Source: Flaccisagitta enflata (taxonomy: Eukaryota; Chaetognatha; Sagittoidea; Aphragmophora). From it: 64,000 nt of DNA. Where the stretch lies: positions 35,030,001 to 35,094,000 of the forward strand of contig OZ231126.1 of NCBI GenBank assembly GCA_965153355.1, read 5' to 3'. A program made the translations under genes and the position numbers. Below the pieces are notes generated by a model. It was not told the origin of the DNA. It did no database searches and saw only the letters and a list, made by a program, of their open reading frames with translations. Shown piece by piece: positions 32,447 to 43,171 of the stretch (its first letter is position 1; every line of letters starts with the position of its first letter).

Positions 32447-33136
32447 ATAAGTTGATTTGTCCATATTTTTATATCTAAACAAGTATTTAGCCCAAGTGAA
32501 CAACGACTTTTGCTCTAGGTTGTAAGCACAGAATTTTCAGCTATAAACGCATAACATGAATAAAAGAAATGGATAAGTGAATGAGGGACTGTCATAACTT
32601 GCAGTAAGTGGACAATGCTCGGGTCCACGTAAAACATGGGGCGCTTTCAATTTCTAAATGTAAACTTTTATCATAAATTCTTCAACAATCAAGAAGCCAG
32701 AAATTGTTTCAAATCCTCTGCCACTGCCGCTGTTGCTGCTGCTGCAAATAATTCCCATGTTTATGTGTTTTTTGTGTTTTTTTGCTTTGTTTCAAAAGAT
32801 GGCCGCTAAAGAACAATATTTGCCAGTAATTTCTTTGTTGATAATCACTAACACAAAAAAAGGCAAAAGCGCCCAAGGAACATCAATATGATAAGGTTAA
32901 TTTGACATCCACACTGAAAGTAAGACAGCTCATGATCTCTTGATGAACATAAAACGCAAGGGCAGGGATGCCTACTTAATGATATTGAGGCTAATTCCAC
33001 CTACAAATAGGAAAAACATTTTTTCCACCATTTCAGAATATAAAATTAAAGGAACAAAATTTTTCTCAAAATCAATTCAGATCAGATTAATAGTACATTT
33101 GCATGAATATTGACACACCCAAATGTCACAGCCTGA
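32447..33136. other. No recognised feature
   Basis: AT-rich. A short CTGCTG-like stretch near 32715-32745. No gene. Confidence 0.35.
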
Positions 33137-33970
33137 AACAAGTCATCCAAGGATCGCACATGGTCAGCGGTACCCGATGCCCTGCTTGGAGTGATTAGCT
33201 GAAGAAGTGGAGTGAGAGCAGGGCAGCGGCCCCAAAGGGCCGATGTCCTGTAGGACACAGGGGTGAATTTCCATACATCCTGAGAGGGCATATTTGGGGT
33301 AATTTTCCGTGATATTCATTGAGAATTTTGCATTTTTTTCAATTTTTTGTCAATTTGCCATGTTATTCAATAGGAGTTTGAGGCATGAGAGGCTGGGTTT
33401 AAGGCCCAAGAGGCTGGATTTGAGGTCCAAGAGGCTGGATTTGAGGCTTGAGAGGTGGGATTTGAGGCCTGTGAGGCTGGATTTGAGGCCTGAAAGGCTG
33501 GATTTGAGGCCTGAAAGGCTGGATTTGAGGCCTGAAAGGCTGGATTTGAGGCCTGAGAGGCCAGATTTGAGGCCTGAGAGGCCAGATTTGAGGCCTGAGA
33601 GGCTGGATTTGAGGCCTGAGAGGCTGGGTTTGAGGCCTGAGAGGCCAGATTTGAGGCCTGAGAGGCCAGATTTGAGGCCTGAGAGGCCAGATTTGAGGCC
33701 TGAGAGGCTGGATTTGAGGCCTGAGAGGCTGGATTTGAGGCCTGAAAGGCTAGATTTGAGGCCTGAGAGGCCAGATTTGAGGCCTGAGAGGCCAGATTTG
33801 AGAACTGAAAGGATGGATTTAAGGCCTGAGAGGCTGGATTTGAGGCCTTAGAGGCTTGAGAAGCTTCAGAGGGGGGGGACGTACGTACGTACGGACGGAC
33901 GGACGGACGTAAGGAAATTCACCCCTGTGTCCTACAGGACATCGGCCCTTTGGGGCCGCTGCCCAAAAAG
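33137..33970 (-). mobile_element. Type D element, full length, minus strand
   Basis: Left end aacaagtcatccaaggatcg, then gtcagcggtaccc, a gccctgct...agcagggc stem, and the ggccccaaagggcc and cctgtaggacacagg palindromes. The core has about 21 copies of 21-bp ggcctgagaggctggatttg-like units (33375-33860), then a (TACG)n/(GACG)n tract. It ends with the same hairpin blocks inverted. The Leu-Arg-Pro-Glu repeat ORF is a translation of the 21-bp unit. Confidence 0.88.
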
Positions 33971-34004
33971 GGATAGTGAATTCACAGCTCAACATTTTTT
34001 TTGC

Positions 34005-34661
34005 TTTTTGGGCAGCGGCCCCGAAGGGGACGAAGTCCTGTAGAACACAGGGGGACTTTCGTTCGTTCGTTAGTTCGTTAGTTCGTTAGTTCGTCCCCCC
34101 CTTATCAGGCCCCTCAGGCCTAAGATCTGGCCTCTCAGGCCTCAAATATGGCATCTCAGGCCTCAAATCCAGCCTCTTAGGCCTCTCAGGTATCAAATCC
34201 AGCCTCTCAGGCCTCAAATCCAGCCTCTCTCACCTCTAATCCAGCCTCTCAGGCCTCAAATCTAGCCTCTCAGGCCTCAAATCCGGCCTCTCAGGCCTCA
34301 AACCTGGCCTTTCAGACCTCAAATTAGGCCTCGCAAGCCTCGAATTGAAATTACCATGCCTCAAACCTGTCCTCTCATGCCTCAAATTAGGCCTCAAGTT
34401 AGTCCTATCAAGCTTCCAATTGGCATTCTCAGGCCTTACATCAGCCTTCTTAGACCTCAATGTAAGCTCTTAAAGGCCTTCAGTCAACCCTCTATGTAGC
34501 ATCTCATCCACAAAAGGCAGGACAAACGAAAGTCCCCCTGTGTTCTACAGGACTTCGTCCCCTTCGGGGCCGCTGCCCTGCTTCCCCTCACTCCAACTCA
34601 CAATCACTCAAAGCAGGGCAAAGGGTATCGCTGACCATATATTGCCCTTGGGCGACCTGTT
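34005..34661 (+). mobile_element. Type E element, full length
   Basis: Starts cttttt GGGCAGCGGCCCCGAAGGG, then gtcctgtagaacacaggggg, a (GTTC)n tract and 21-bp units related to the type D core but inverted. It continues through the inverse hairpin block and ccctgcttcccc...gcagggc, and ends gggcgacctgtt. The 74-aa minus ORF is repeat translation. Confidence 0.85.
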
Positions 34662-34779
34662 GAAGGCTAATTTGACCATGTGAAAGAGCTTGAAATTTAG
34701 ATTCTACAGTTAAATCCCGCTCTAATGGATGTCAAGGGACTAACAAGTTTTATCTGTTTAAGGCAGAATTCTGTTTATT

Positions 34780-35149
34780 GGCCTTGAATCTGCCCTCTCA
34801 GGCCTTGAATCTGCCCTCTCAGGCCTGAAATCTGCCTTCTCAGGCCTGAAACCTGTCCTCCCAGGCCTTAAATCTCCTTAAATCTCCCCTGCAGATTCCA
34901 GGCCCGAGAGGGCAGATTTCAAGCCTGAGAGGGCAGATTTCAGGCCTCAGAGGGCAGATTTCAGGGCCTGAGGGGGGACAGACAGACGGATGGAAGAACA
35001 AATGAACGGACGAACAAAAGTCCCCCTGTGTTCTACAGGACTTTGTCCCCTTCGGGGCCGCTGCCCTGCTTCCTCTCATTCTGATTTACAACCATGCAAA
35101 GCAGGGCAACGGGTATCGCTGATCACATATTGCCTTTGGGCGACCTGTT
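34780..35149 (+). mobile_element. Type E element with inverted core units
   Basis: Opens with 21-bp units in one orientation (ggccttgaatctgccctctc), which switch near 34890 to the opposite orientation (gagggcagatttcaagcctg). A GACAGACGGATGG tract, hairpin block and end ggcgacctgtt follow. The left hairpin end is missing. Nested in the pogo-like element. Confidence 0.8.
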
Positions 35150-35763
35150 TTTTTTTGTGGCGTTTTAGGGCGTCATCACACACAAAAAATGAAAACAGAA
35201 CTCTGTTAAAACTTTGGTTTTTTACATGATCTAAATTTTAAAAAATGCATCTAGGGGATAGTGATAGCAAAAATCAATGAAATAAGACCATGCTACATTA
35301 CAATTTGACTATGTAGTTCTCTTGCGCTGCCTAGAGATCAAATTCTGATGCAGCTAAACCCTGCTACACCAGCAAGCATACAAATTGTGGCGAAGCAAGA
35401 AGCGGTGCTTCTTGGAAATGTTAGAAATATCCTTGATATTCTTATATAGAAAACCCATACGCCTCCCATATGCTTCTCGGAAGTTTGGAAGAATTTTAAC
35501 CCCTGTTTACCAGATCCTAGAACAATGGAAATCCCCCTATAACGAGTGCTGAGAGAAAGTCCCTGCCATTTTTCTTTACTTTCTTTGTTACATAACTCTA
35601 CTGTGACCGGATCCAACGTTAACGGAAAATCCTCAAATAACAGATGGACTGGCCAGTCTGCAGACCTGTAATCTTCCGCAAATAACAGATGGCGGCCACC
35701 AAAAGACAAAAGTAGTGCAAAATCATCAACGGGGAGGGGAGAGAGGTCATTAGTTAAATCAGG

Positions 35764-35842
<79 letters not shown>
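35764..35842. repeat. (GA)n microsatellite
   Basis: About 70 bp of GA passing into GACA units. Minus-strand Ser/Leu ORFs are artefacts. Confidence 0.97.
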
Positions 35843-35843
<1 letters not shown>

Positions 35844-36532
35844 CACAGACAGACACACAGGCAGGCAGACAGAGACCCTTACATAATATAGCCATTTTGA
35901 GGGCGCTACAATCGTTAACTGATTTTGGACTCCTTTTGACTCGTTTTTCCATCGCCAGGAGGGTTTAATAAACAGGGACTCAAAATGTTGAGTCATAAAA
36001 AAAACCATCTCAAGACCATGGGGATCACAAAATCACAAATGGGCAGGGGCATTCAACCCCCAGCCTCACCCCACTCCCACCTCAAACCCCCCCCACACAC
36101 ACACTCACCCACACAAAAACATTTGCTATCTGAAATGCGTGCTTTTTGGACTGATGGACCAACAGACCAATGGACAGACAAAGCCTGAAATTGTGTGTCT
36201 CGGACTAAAAAAGGGAAAATCTTGATTTTAAGGCACACTTGCTTGATTTAAGATGGCCTAAGATTGTTCATTGGTCTGTTCATCCCTTTTATGGTCCTTT
36301 TTTGAAACGGCGCATTTTAAATGATATGTGTTGAGGGAAAGGGGTGGGCAGTTGTGGGCCCCTGCACACCTGTCTGCATTAGTTGTTAACAAAATCCTTG
36401 CGTTTTCAAAATGCCTTTTATTTGACTGCAGAATATAGCAAAAAAGATATGTTGTTTTAGCAGTAATGCAATCCGGCAATAATGTATAAAATTTGTTGGT
36501 CCCTTGAGAACCGTTATAGCGGGATTTAACTG

Positions 36533-37009
36533 TATTACATTTTTGCTGGCATCACTTAAACGTTCCGGCGCTGGCGGGTCCGCTAGGGTGGGGTTCAACT
36601 GTGCCTTGAAAATATGAAGTCCTTATTACCCATGCGTTTGGGCACAATTAAGTTATACATTTTGTTTGTACTGAATCGTGTACAGAATTCATATGACGGC
36701 AATACATCCCAGCTGTCTGTGATGACAGTGTGAGTGCCATTTTGTCAGTAATATCAAACAATTTTACCTTGCCTACTGCTTTCAGTCTATCACTGAACCT
36801 ACCGTGATTTCCTTGTCATCTTTGAAAGCTTTTGATATAGCATTGACCATTAGTGTCAATGAAGCTGGTAAAGCATGGAGGATCAAATCGTTATGGTAGA
36901 TTGTGGCCATTGTCCCAATGTCTTTGTACCTAAAATATCAATGATAATTTTGTTACAGTAAAGCTCTGTAATTACATTATTATGTTGTCAAACTATTGAA
37001 ACATTACTC
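36533..37009. other. Spacer with a second Tigger-like end
   Basis: Near 36580-36602, 'gctagggtggggttcaactg' looks like a right-hand Tigger-type terminus without a left partner. The rest is unique. Confidence 0.4.
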
Positions 37010-37242
37010 AACAAGGCCGGATACACGGCTACCCCAGTTGCGTGCAGGTGGGCAGGGGCTGTATTTGAGGTCTCTTCATCCTTTGGGCAGGAGCAGTGAG
37101 GCCAAAGACCACAAAAACCTTGAAAAAGTAAAGTGTGACAGATGGATGGACCAACGGATGGACCAACAGATGGACCAATGGATAGACCAATGGACCAATG
37201 GACCAACAAAGCGGGGTGTAGTGTCGTGTAGCTCGCAACTAA
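37010..37242 (-). mobile_element. Type A element, full length, minus strand
   Basis: Left end aacaaggccggatacacggc; right end gtcgtgtagctcgcaactaa. Includes the 'gggcaggagcagtgaggcca' segment and a (GGAC/CAAC)-like tetranucleotide tract. Confidence 0.9.
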
Positions 37243-37590
37243 AACAAGGCCAACACCTATAAGTCGCGTGCGAGATTTACAGGGTAAAAATGACTTAGAA
37301 TGACTTAGAATGACTTAAATGACTTTAAATGTCCAAAAAGGACTTAAAATGACTAGAAAACCTAATGACCAAAAATGACCTAAAATAACTTAAAATGACT
37401 CGGAATAACTTAAAATGACTCAGAATGACTCAAAATGACTTAGAATAACTGTTAATGACTAAAAAAGACCTAAAATTACCTAAGAGTTGACGTTATATTA
37501 CAAAAAAAGTAAAGTGTGATGGACCGATGGACGGACGGACCGACGGACGGACAAAGCGGGGTGTAGAGTCGCGTGCACGCGACTAAAAAT
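37243..37590 (-). mobile_element. Type C element, full length, minus strand
   Basis: Starts aacaaggccaacacctataa right after the end of the preceding type A copy and ends with the perfect GTCGCGTGCACGCGAC palindrome and taaaaat. The core is (aatgacttaa)n. Near-identical to 12861-13246 on the other strand. Confidence 0.93.
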
Positions 37591-38534
37591 ACTGATTGCA
37601 GAGCATTCTGCTTGAAGAAAAGTGAAAGAAATATATCTGATAATTTTTTAACAGCTTCGTTGGTTTTGTCCATGGCTGCAAGAGGGCGAAACTTCCCTAT
37701 CAGAAAATGAAAAAAAACATGTTTCCCTTATTTTGATCAAAATATCAGTATCTGGCAAGCATCCATGGGCAATATTTAGCGTGTCAACAGGGGTCAAAAT
37801 AGAAAATTTTATGAGACAAAAAAACAAATCATGGAAATGATCAACATAAATATTTCATTGCAAAAATTGCATTAAGATTGGACAAAAGACCTAGTATAAT
37901 TTTCATTAGGATATTCACTATAAATGTTGAACCGTGACCCAATTGGCATCCATGCCCGCGCCATTAATCTGTTGCTATTTTATTCAGCCTCGACCGTGTA
38001 ACATTTTTAGCTTCATTTTGGCTCCGGTAGGGGGCGCCTCTAGTCATGTTTGTAGTCTCTGACAAATGCCCGTCTTTTCGCTTATTCTAAAAATATCTTG
38101 TTTATATTCAGTCTTCTCTCTGTCCTGCTGATGACAACATCTCATGATTTTACTCCGGTTTTGTGCCATTTTCATGCCCAGATTTGTGGAAAAAGGGGCC
38201 TAAGAGAAAGCATATAAGAACTGCCTAAACAAGTGGATTATTTATACCCTGAGGGCTAGAGACTTCAAAAAGACATATCAGCTTTCGCTTTGGTGGATAT
38301 TGTTTGTGGGTTATCCATCCATCCATCGCTTTTGTGGTCATCAGTGCATGCCTTGCCCCAGAGGCATTCTTGGAGATCTTCTGTGTTCCTGGATTCGGGG
38401 TAGGTCTACAGGCTTCTTCACTGTCCCAATGCCCCTGCCATTTGTGGGTTGTTTGTTCATGTTCTACATAAAATATTCAAAACATTTTTTGTCTTCTGAT
38501 GTGCAGAGGCGCTGATTGTGCAGCAGCACGCAGC

Positions 38535-38539
<5 letters not shown>
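37591..38539. other. No recognised feature
   Basis: No repeat partner found. The 71-aa ORF at 38300-38515 has no recognisable domain. Confidence 0.3.

Positions 38540-38598
<59 letters not shown>
38540..38598. repeat. (GA)n microsatellite
   Basis: About 29 GA units; the Glu/Arg ORFs across it are artefacts. Confidence 0.97.
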
Positions 38599-38600
<2 letters not shown>

Positions 38601-38875
38601 CTAAAAATGTTCTTTTTCAAATGCAGGTTTTTAAGAAAAAAAGAGCATGGGCCTTCAGAAATTTGGCAAACTTCCGTAAAAATCGCAGACAGAGAAAAAG
38701 AGCTGATGATATTTTTGGCGCTACATTAATTCCTACTTGAATGTGTATGTCTACCTGCCTGTCTGTTGATACATCTGTCTATCAATCAAGCTCAAAAGCT
38801 AGTAAGATAGATAGATAAATGTATGAATACACTGATACATACCTAATTAGCGCCACTCCCCTAATTAGTATCCCC

Positions 38876-38997
38876 TTTTTTAGTCGCGGACACGCAACTT
38901 TACACCTTGCCGTGTCGGTCGGTCCGTCCGTCGGTCTGTCGGTCACATTTCTAAATTGCGATCGGTTTTCGCATTACTGCTCCTGCCAAACCGTCCG
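38876..38997 (+). mobile_element. Type B element, left part, split by LTR element 1
   Basis: Starts ttttttagt with GTCGCGgacaCGCAAC and a (GTCG/GTCC)n tract, and runs to 'gctcctgccaaaccgtccg', where LTR element 1 begins. The remainder is at 51182-51211. The 3' part GTCCGCGAC exactly complements GTCGCGGAC here. Confidence 0.9.
38993..38997. repeat. Target-site duplication GTCCG, left
   Basis: The 5-bp GTCCG before the 5' LTR equals 51177-51181 after the 3' LTR. Confidence 0.9.
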
Positions 38998-39546
38998 TAT
39001 CAAAGAGATACTGCGCCCGAGCCGCTCGGCGGTGAGAGGACGATAGCGATAATGACCGATCTCCAAAACAACTCCGTACATCGGATCATTATCGTCATTC
39101 ACCCTCTTACCGTACGAACAACAAATCAAGATACTCTCAATTCATTTAATAATCGTTCCAAAGGCATCTCCAACTTCGCTACAGATTCTCAGGTTAATAG
39201 ATCGCACTGACTGACATTATAGAAGGACAGAGGGAGGAGGAGGAGACGGAGGGAGGAGGAGAGGTAGGAGGAGAGGGGAGAGGGAGGAGGAGAGGTAGGA
39301 GGAGAGGGAAGAGGGAGGAGGAGAGGGAAGAGAAGGCGCGGGACGAAGACAGGACGAAGAAGAAGGACGAACGCGGGGTTAGGGCAGGGGCAGGGGGAAG
39401 TAGGGCTCGGGTCAATCATGATTCGCTCTATTCATTTCTCGTATTTCCTTTGTTCAGATTACAAGTACAGATATCCAGTATATCGGCCTGTTTCTCTAGA
39501 TCATAGCGCAGGAGCTCTGTCGACGAACGCCACCATCTCAGTGATA
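38998..39546 (+). repeat. 5' LTR of element 1 (549 bp)
   Basis: Includes a 160-bp GGA/GGAGA purine tract (about 39224-39385). Differs from the 3' LTR at acaac/acagc near 39120, gagac/gagaa near 39245, and the last six bases (gtgata/ttgata). Minus-strand Pro/Ser/Leu ORFs reflect the purine tract. Confidence 0.93.
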
Positions 39547-39763
39547 GTAATCTGAGAATCTTCGTACGAATGCGCTAATAATATTTCCTTTCCAGAAATC
39601 GCGATACGTCTAATAATTTTTTTTTCAGAAAGCAGACTCTTCGACGCGTGAAATTACAAATATCCGGACACACAAACAGACAATCTTCTCACAGATCAAA
39701 CATTAACCTTTCTTCCTACAGGAGCAAGTACTAACGATCTTTGCCTCCCTTTAGCGTGACCTT
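39547..39763. other. Start of LTR element 1 leader
   Basis: No canonical primer-binding site is visible at the LTR junction (it reads gtaatctgag). No gene. Confidence 0.4.
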
Positions 39764-39940
39764 CCTTGCGCCTAGCGCTGTCGGTCAAACAAACAAGGCC
39801 GCCCTCTTGCTCTCCTTGCGCCTAGCGCTGTCAGCAAAGGCAAAGCCAAACAACAAGTCCGCCCCACTGCTCTCCTTGCGTCTAACGCTGTCAGCAGAGG
39901 CGAAGTCTCTCCTAGCTCTCCTTGCGTCTAACGCTGAGGC
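39764..39940 (+). repeat. Four copies of ccttgcgyctarcgctg
   Basis: Copies start at 39764, 39814, 39874 and 39920, each followed by variable 30-45-bp spacers. They lie 218 bp after the 5' LTR, in the region where retroelements carry packaging or dimerisation signals. A 101-aa ORF across them contains repeated 'LLSLRL' but no known domain. Confidence 0.75.
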
Positions 39941-40439
39941 GGAGAGAATAACACAGTTGAGAATTTCTATTTATACAAAATTAAAGATCAGAGACAATTT
40001 CAATTCAGAAACTTATAACAGTCTGTTTAACATAAACAAAAATTAAATTCAGAAAAACGAGCACACTCGTAACAGACTTAAACTCCGCGTATCGATCATA
40101 CGGTTTCCGCGCATATCTTCCCAAATCACGTGACATTTCGTACCCCGTTATAACTAACCTACGACACTATCGTACGAGATAACCTCGACTTCCGACTTCG
40201 CGACCGCGCTCTTCGTCATCGTTAAAAATACTCGTACCCCGGTTCAGTTAACTGACGACTTTCGGTCACCGACAAACTTTATCGGTCAAAGTCCATACGA
40301 ATCGCCGCCTCCGCTCGGGAACCAATATTCTGTCAACCGATTTCGTTCGCATTTCCTTTTCCTGTTCTCTACTACTCCGGCTCTCCCCCTCCTCTTCTCC
40401 GCACACCCGATCCCAAATTATCACCGAGCTATCGTAAAA

Positions 40440-41310
40440 CCCCGTTCGTGCTCGTGCCGTTTTGCACCGCCGACGCCGATCCGCGGAAATTACATTGCTT
40501 TCATGAACAAATAAAACAAAAACTTTACTATTGCCAAATATAATTTCAATATTTGTTGCTTATTCTGTAGAAAAACGCGCAGATAGGGACAAACTCGTCT
40601 TTAGCTAGTCCATCAAATTAGCGCGTTCATTACAAACAACCTTTGTTGCCATACGGACATAGTAGTCTCGTGATTGTCGTTGCTAAGCGCACAGAGTAGT
40701 TCCGTTATTACCGTTGCCAAAGGGCACAAATTATAAACGTCATATTTGTAGCCAGTTGGGCCGTAGAAAACGCGACGCCCGGTGGGCAGTTTCTGGTCAG
40801 ATTGCGTCATCGTACATAAACAAACAAACAAATTGCCGTCGGAAGCACTAATTAACCGGTAGAACGTCATAAGTTCTGTAGGCCATGAATCAGATTCGTT
40901 AAAGCGGACGAAGAGAACAAAGTAAACATTTAAAACACACAAAAGACAGTCATACAAGACATTTAACACTCTGACATCGTCTATCGTGCTCGTACCGCCG
41001 GCGCATTCAAATCCGCCGCCGTGAATTCATTGACTTTGCTCTACCTGGTAAACAATAAAAACATTGTTCATTGCAAATACAATTTAAATACTTGCCATTC
41101 ATTACAAAGAAGACACGCAGATAAGGGAAACAATCTCGTTCTAGCTATTTTGATAATTTTGCGTGTCCTCATTCTATTCCCAAACTGGTACCACTGTTGT
41201 TATTTACGTCATTGACTCTCTCTTTTAATTGCGACGCCCGGTTGGCAAAAAAGAGGTCACGTGACACCCGATTTACGTCCTAAGCATCGTATCACGTTGT
41301 TAACGCCGTC
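40440..41310. repeat. Diverged internal duplication in LTR element 1
   Basis: 40440-40840 and 40985-41260 share ordered segments: 'gctcgtgccg'/'gctcgtaccg', 'aaatacaatttaaatact'-like, 'acgcagataggg', 'ctcgt...tagcta', 'gcgacgcccggtkggca'. Clearly related but with many changes. Non-coding. Confidence 0.7.
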
Positions 41311-41749
41311 CGCTGGGCGTCAAGTGCACCTTTCATTTTTATAAGAACCTAGTTTATAAGAACATCAAACCTCGGAATCGCTCAAAAATTCTGAACATAG
41401 TAATTTTACTAGTAGTTGTCTCTATCTATTTGAAGGCTTCAGAAAAAGAAAATGACGTTCATATAAAAAAAATAAAAAATGTAAATGAAGTTGGTCTCAT
41501 TATTTGTAAAAACGACCCGATCCTCATATTACGCGTAAAGATCACCAACAAGAATTGTACAGTATTTTAAATAATCACACGTTTGGTCAATTCTGTAAGT
41601 CATCGCATAAACGCCAATCTGCTGCACTATCTTTTTACAAACTGAGGCAAAGAACTGAGTCACGACTTTTTTCTCCCACGCTCCTAAATCCGTCAGATCT
41701 CACGAAACCGCTGTTCAACAGACAAAACAAAGCAACGTCTTCAGTAGAG

Positions 41750-42770
41750 TTGTGTAAAGACTTCACACAACAGAACGGAACAAAACAAAACCCTAACAAG
41801 ACAAAACAAAACAAGTACCAAAACAAAAACGAAACAAAACAAACATAGATTAAACAAAACACAGTAACAGTGAGACAAACAAACAATCAAACAACAACAA
41901 AAAAAAAAAAAAAAAAAAAAAAAATAAAAATAAAAAGCAAAACGGAACAAAACAAGACAAAACAAATTAAAACAAACCGAAACAAACAACAAACAAGAAT
42001 GACAAAACGAAACAAGACAACGAAAAACAAATACTATTTGTAAGACTCGAAACGCCTTTAAGCAGTGCTTAAGAATAAAACAAAACGAAACAAAACAAAC
42101 AAGACGTAACAAATACTAATCAAAATTAAACAAAATAAAACTAAGTGACCTAACAAAACAAGAAAACAAAACAACAAAATAAATAACAAAACCAAGACAG
42201 GTAACCCAAAACAAACGGCAAGGAACCAATCTAAACAGACATGATATGACAAAACACTAAATCCAAGCAAACAAGATAAAACTTACGAATATAATCAACA
42301 AAACAAAACAAGACAAAACAAAACAAAACGCAAAACAAAACGAAACAGAAAATAACAAACAAAACGAACGGTTGAAAACAAACGGAAACAAAACAACGAA
42401 ACAAAACAGATCAATACAAAACAAAACCCAAATAAAACAACACAGTAAGGTAAACAAGACAAGACAACAAGTAAAACGAGTTTAAACTCAACAAAACAAA
42501 ATATCAATAAACTGACAAAACAAGAAACGGACTAGAGAAACGGAACACAACAAACAAAAAAAAAACAAAAAAAAAAAAAAAAAAAAAAAAAAAACAAAAA
42601 AAAAAAAGGAAACAAAAAACAAGAACGGAACACAAATACAACTATAAATAAGACAAACAAAATTTAAACAGACCTTCGAAAAAAAAAAAAAAAAAAAAAC
42701 AAAAACAAAAACAAAAACAAAACGAAACAAAGAACACAAGAAAAACAAAACAAATAAACCGACAATCCTT
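41750..42770 (+). repeat. A/C-rich (AAAAC)n region, T-poor
   Basis: About 1 kb built of aaacaaaac-type words with long A runs (about 41899-41924, 42560-42592, 42680-42699) and few T on the plus (sense) strand. The Phe/Cys/Leu minus-strand ORFs are artefacts. May be an expanded leader segment of the element RNA. Confidence 0.85.
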
Positions 42771-43171
42771 TAATTGACATTAACTCATCTATCCAACTTA
42801 TAAATCAACATCAGTTTCCTGCTTACATCAACTATTACGCGTTTCTCTCTCTCCCCGCAAATCTGAATCATCGTCGCTGTACAACAGACAACGTCATCAA
42901 TTTCTAGTGGCATCTAGTGTTAGCTCAAACTCTCTATGTCCATCCGTCATCAAACCAATTCCGACAAACATCAACGTCATCTGTCAAACACCATCTAGCG
43001 GAGAAACACAAATGAAACAAAACCACAACTACAAAGTTCTCACGGAGTAGCATGTACAACAGGCGAAGTTAGGGCTAATAAAACCCAACTATTCTATCAA
43101 CAGTACCCCAAATTGCATTTATTTGCTCATTCATCCCCGAATCATACTTGTCACCTTCCAAAACCGCTATC
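42771..43171. other. Sequence upstream of gag
   Basis: A 400-bp stretch of mixed composition before the gag ATG. 'catctagtgt' and 'ccatctagcgg'-like words recur. No ORF. Confidence 0.4.

Larger units (their letters stand above)
34707..36532. mobile_element. 1.8-kb pogo/Tigger-like non-autonomous element
   Basis: Terminal CAGTTAAATCCCGCT with about 40 bp of imperfect inverted repeat ('caagggactaacaa' / 'caagggaccaacaa'), flanked by TA (34705-34706, 36533-36534). It contains a type E fragment and a (GA)n tract. The right-hand part has no transposase that I can recognise. Tigger-like TIRs of this kind are known in many animals. Confidence 0.7.

Noticed and set aside
33309-33851. 180-aa 'LRPER' repeat protein
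   Set aside because: The 21-bp repeat of a type D element is a multiple of three and has no stop; related units in other elements are not kept in frame.
39741-40046. 101-aa 'LLSLRL' repeat ORF as an accessory protein
   Set aside because: Its repeats follow the DNA motif ccttgcgyctarcgctg; no independent sign of coding.
41635-42748. Series of Phe/Cys/Leu minus-strand ORFs resembling multi-pass membrane proteins
   Set aside because: Reverse complement of the A/C-rich aaacaaaac region inside LTR element 1; no independent support.
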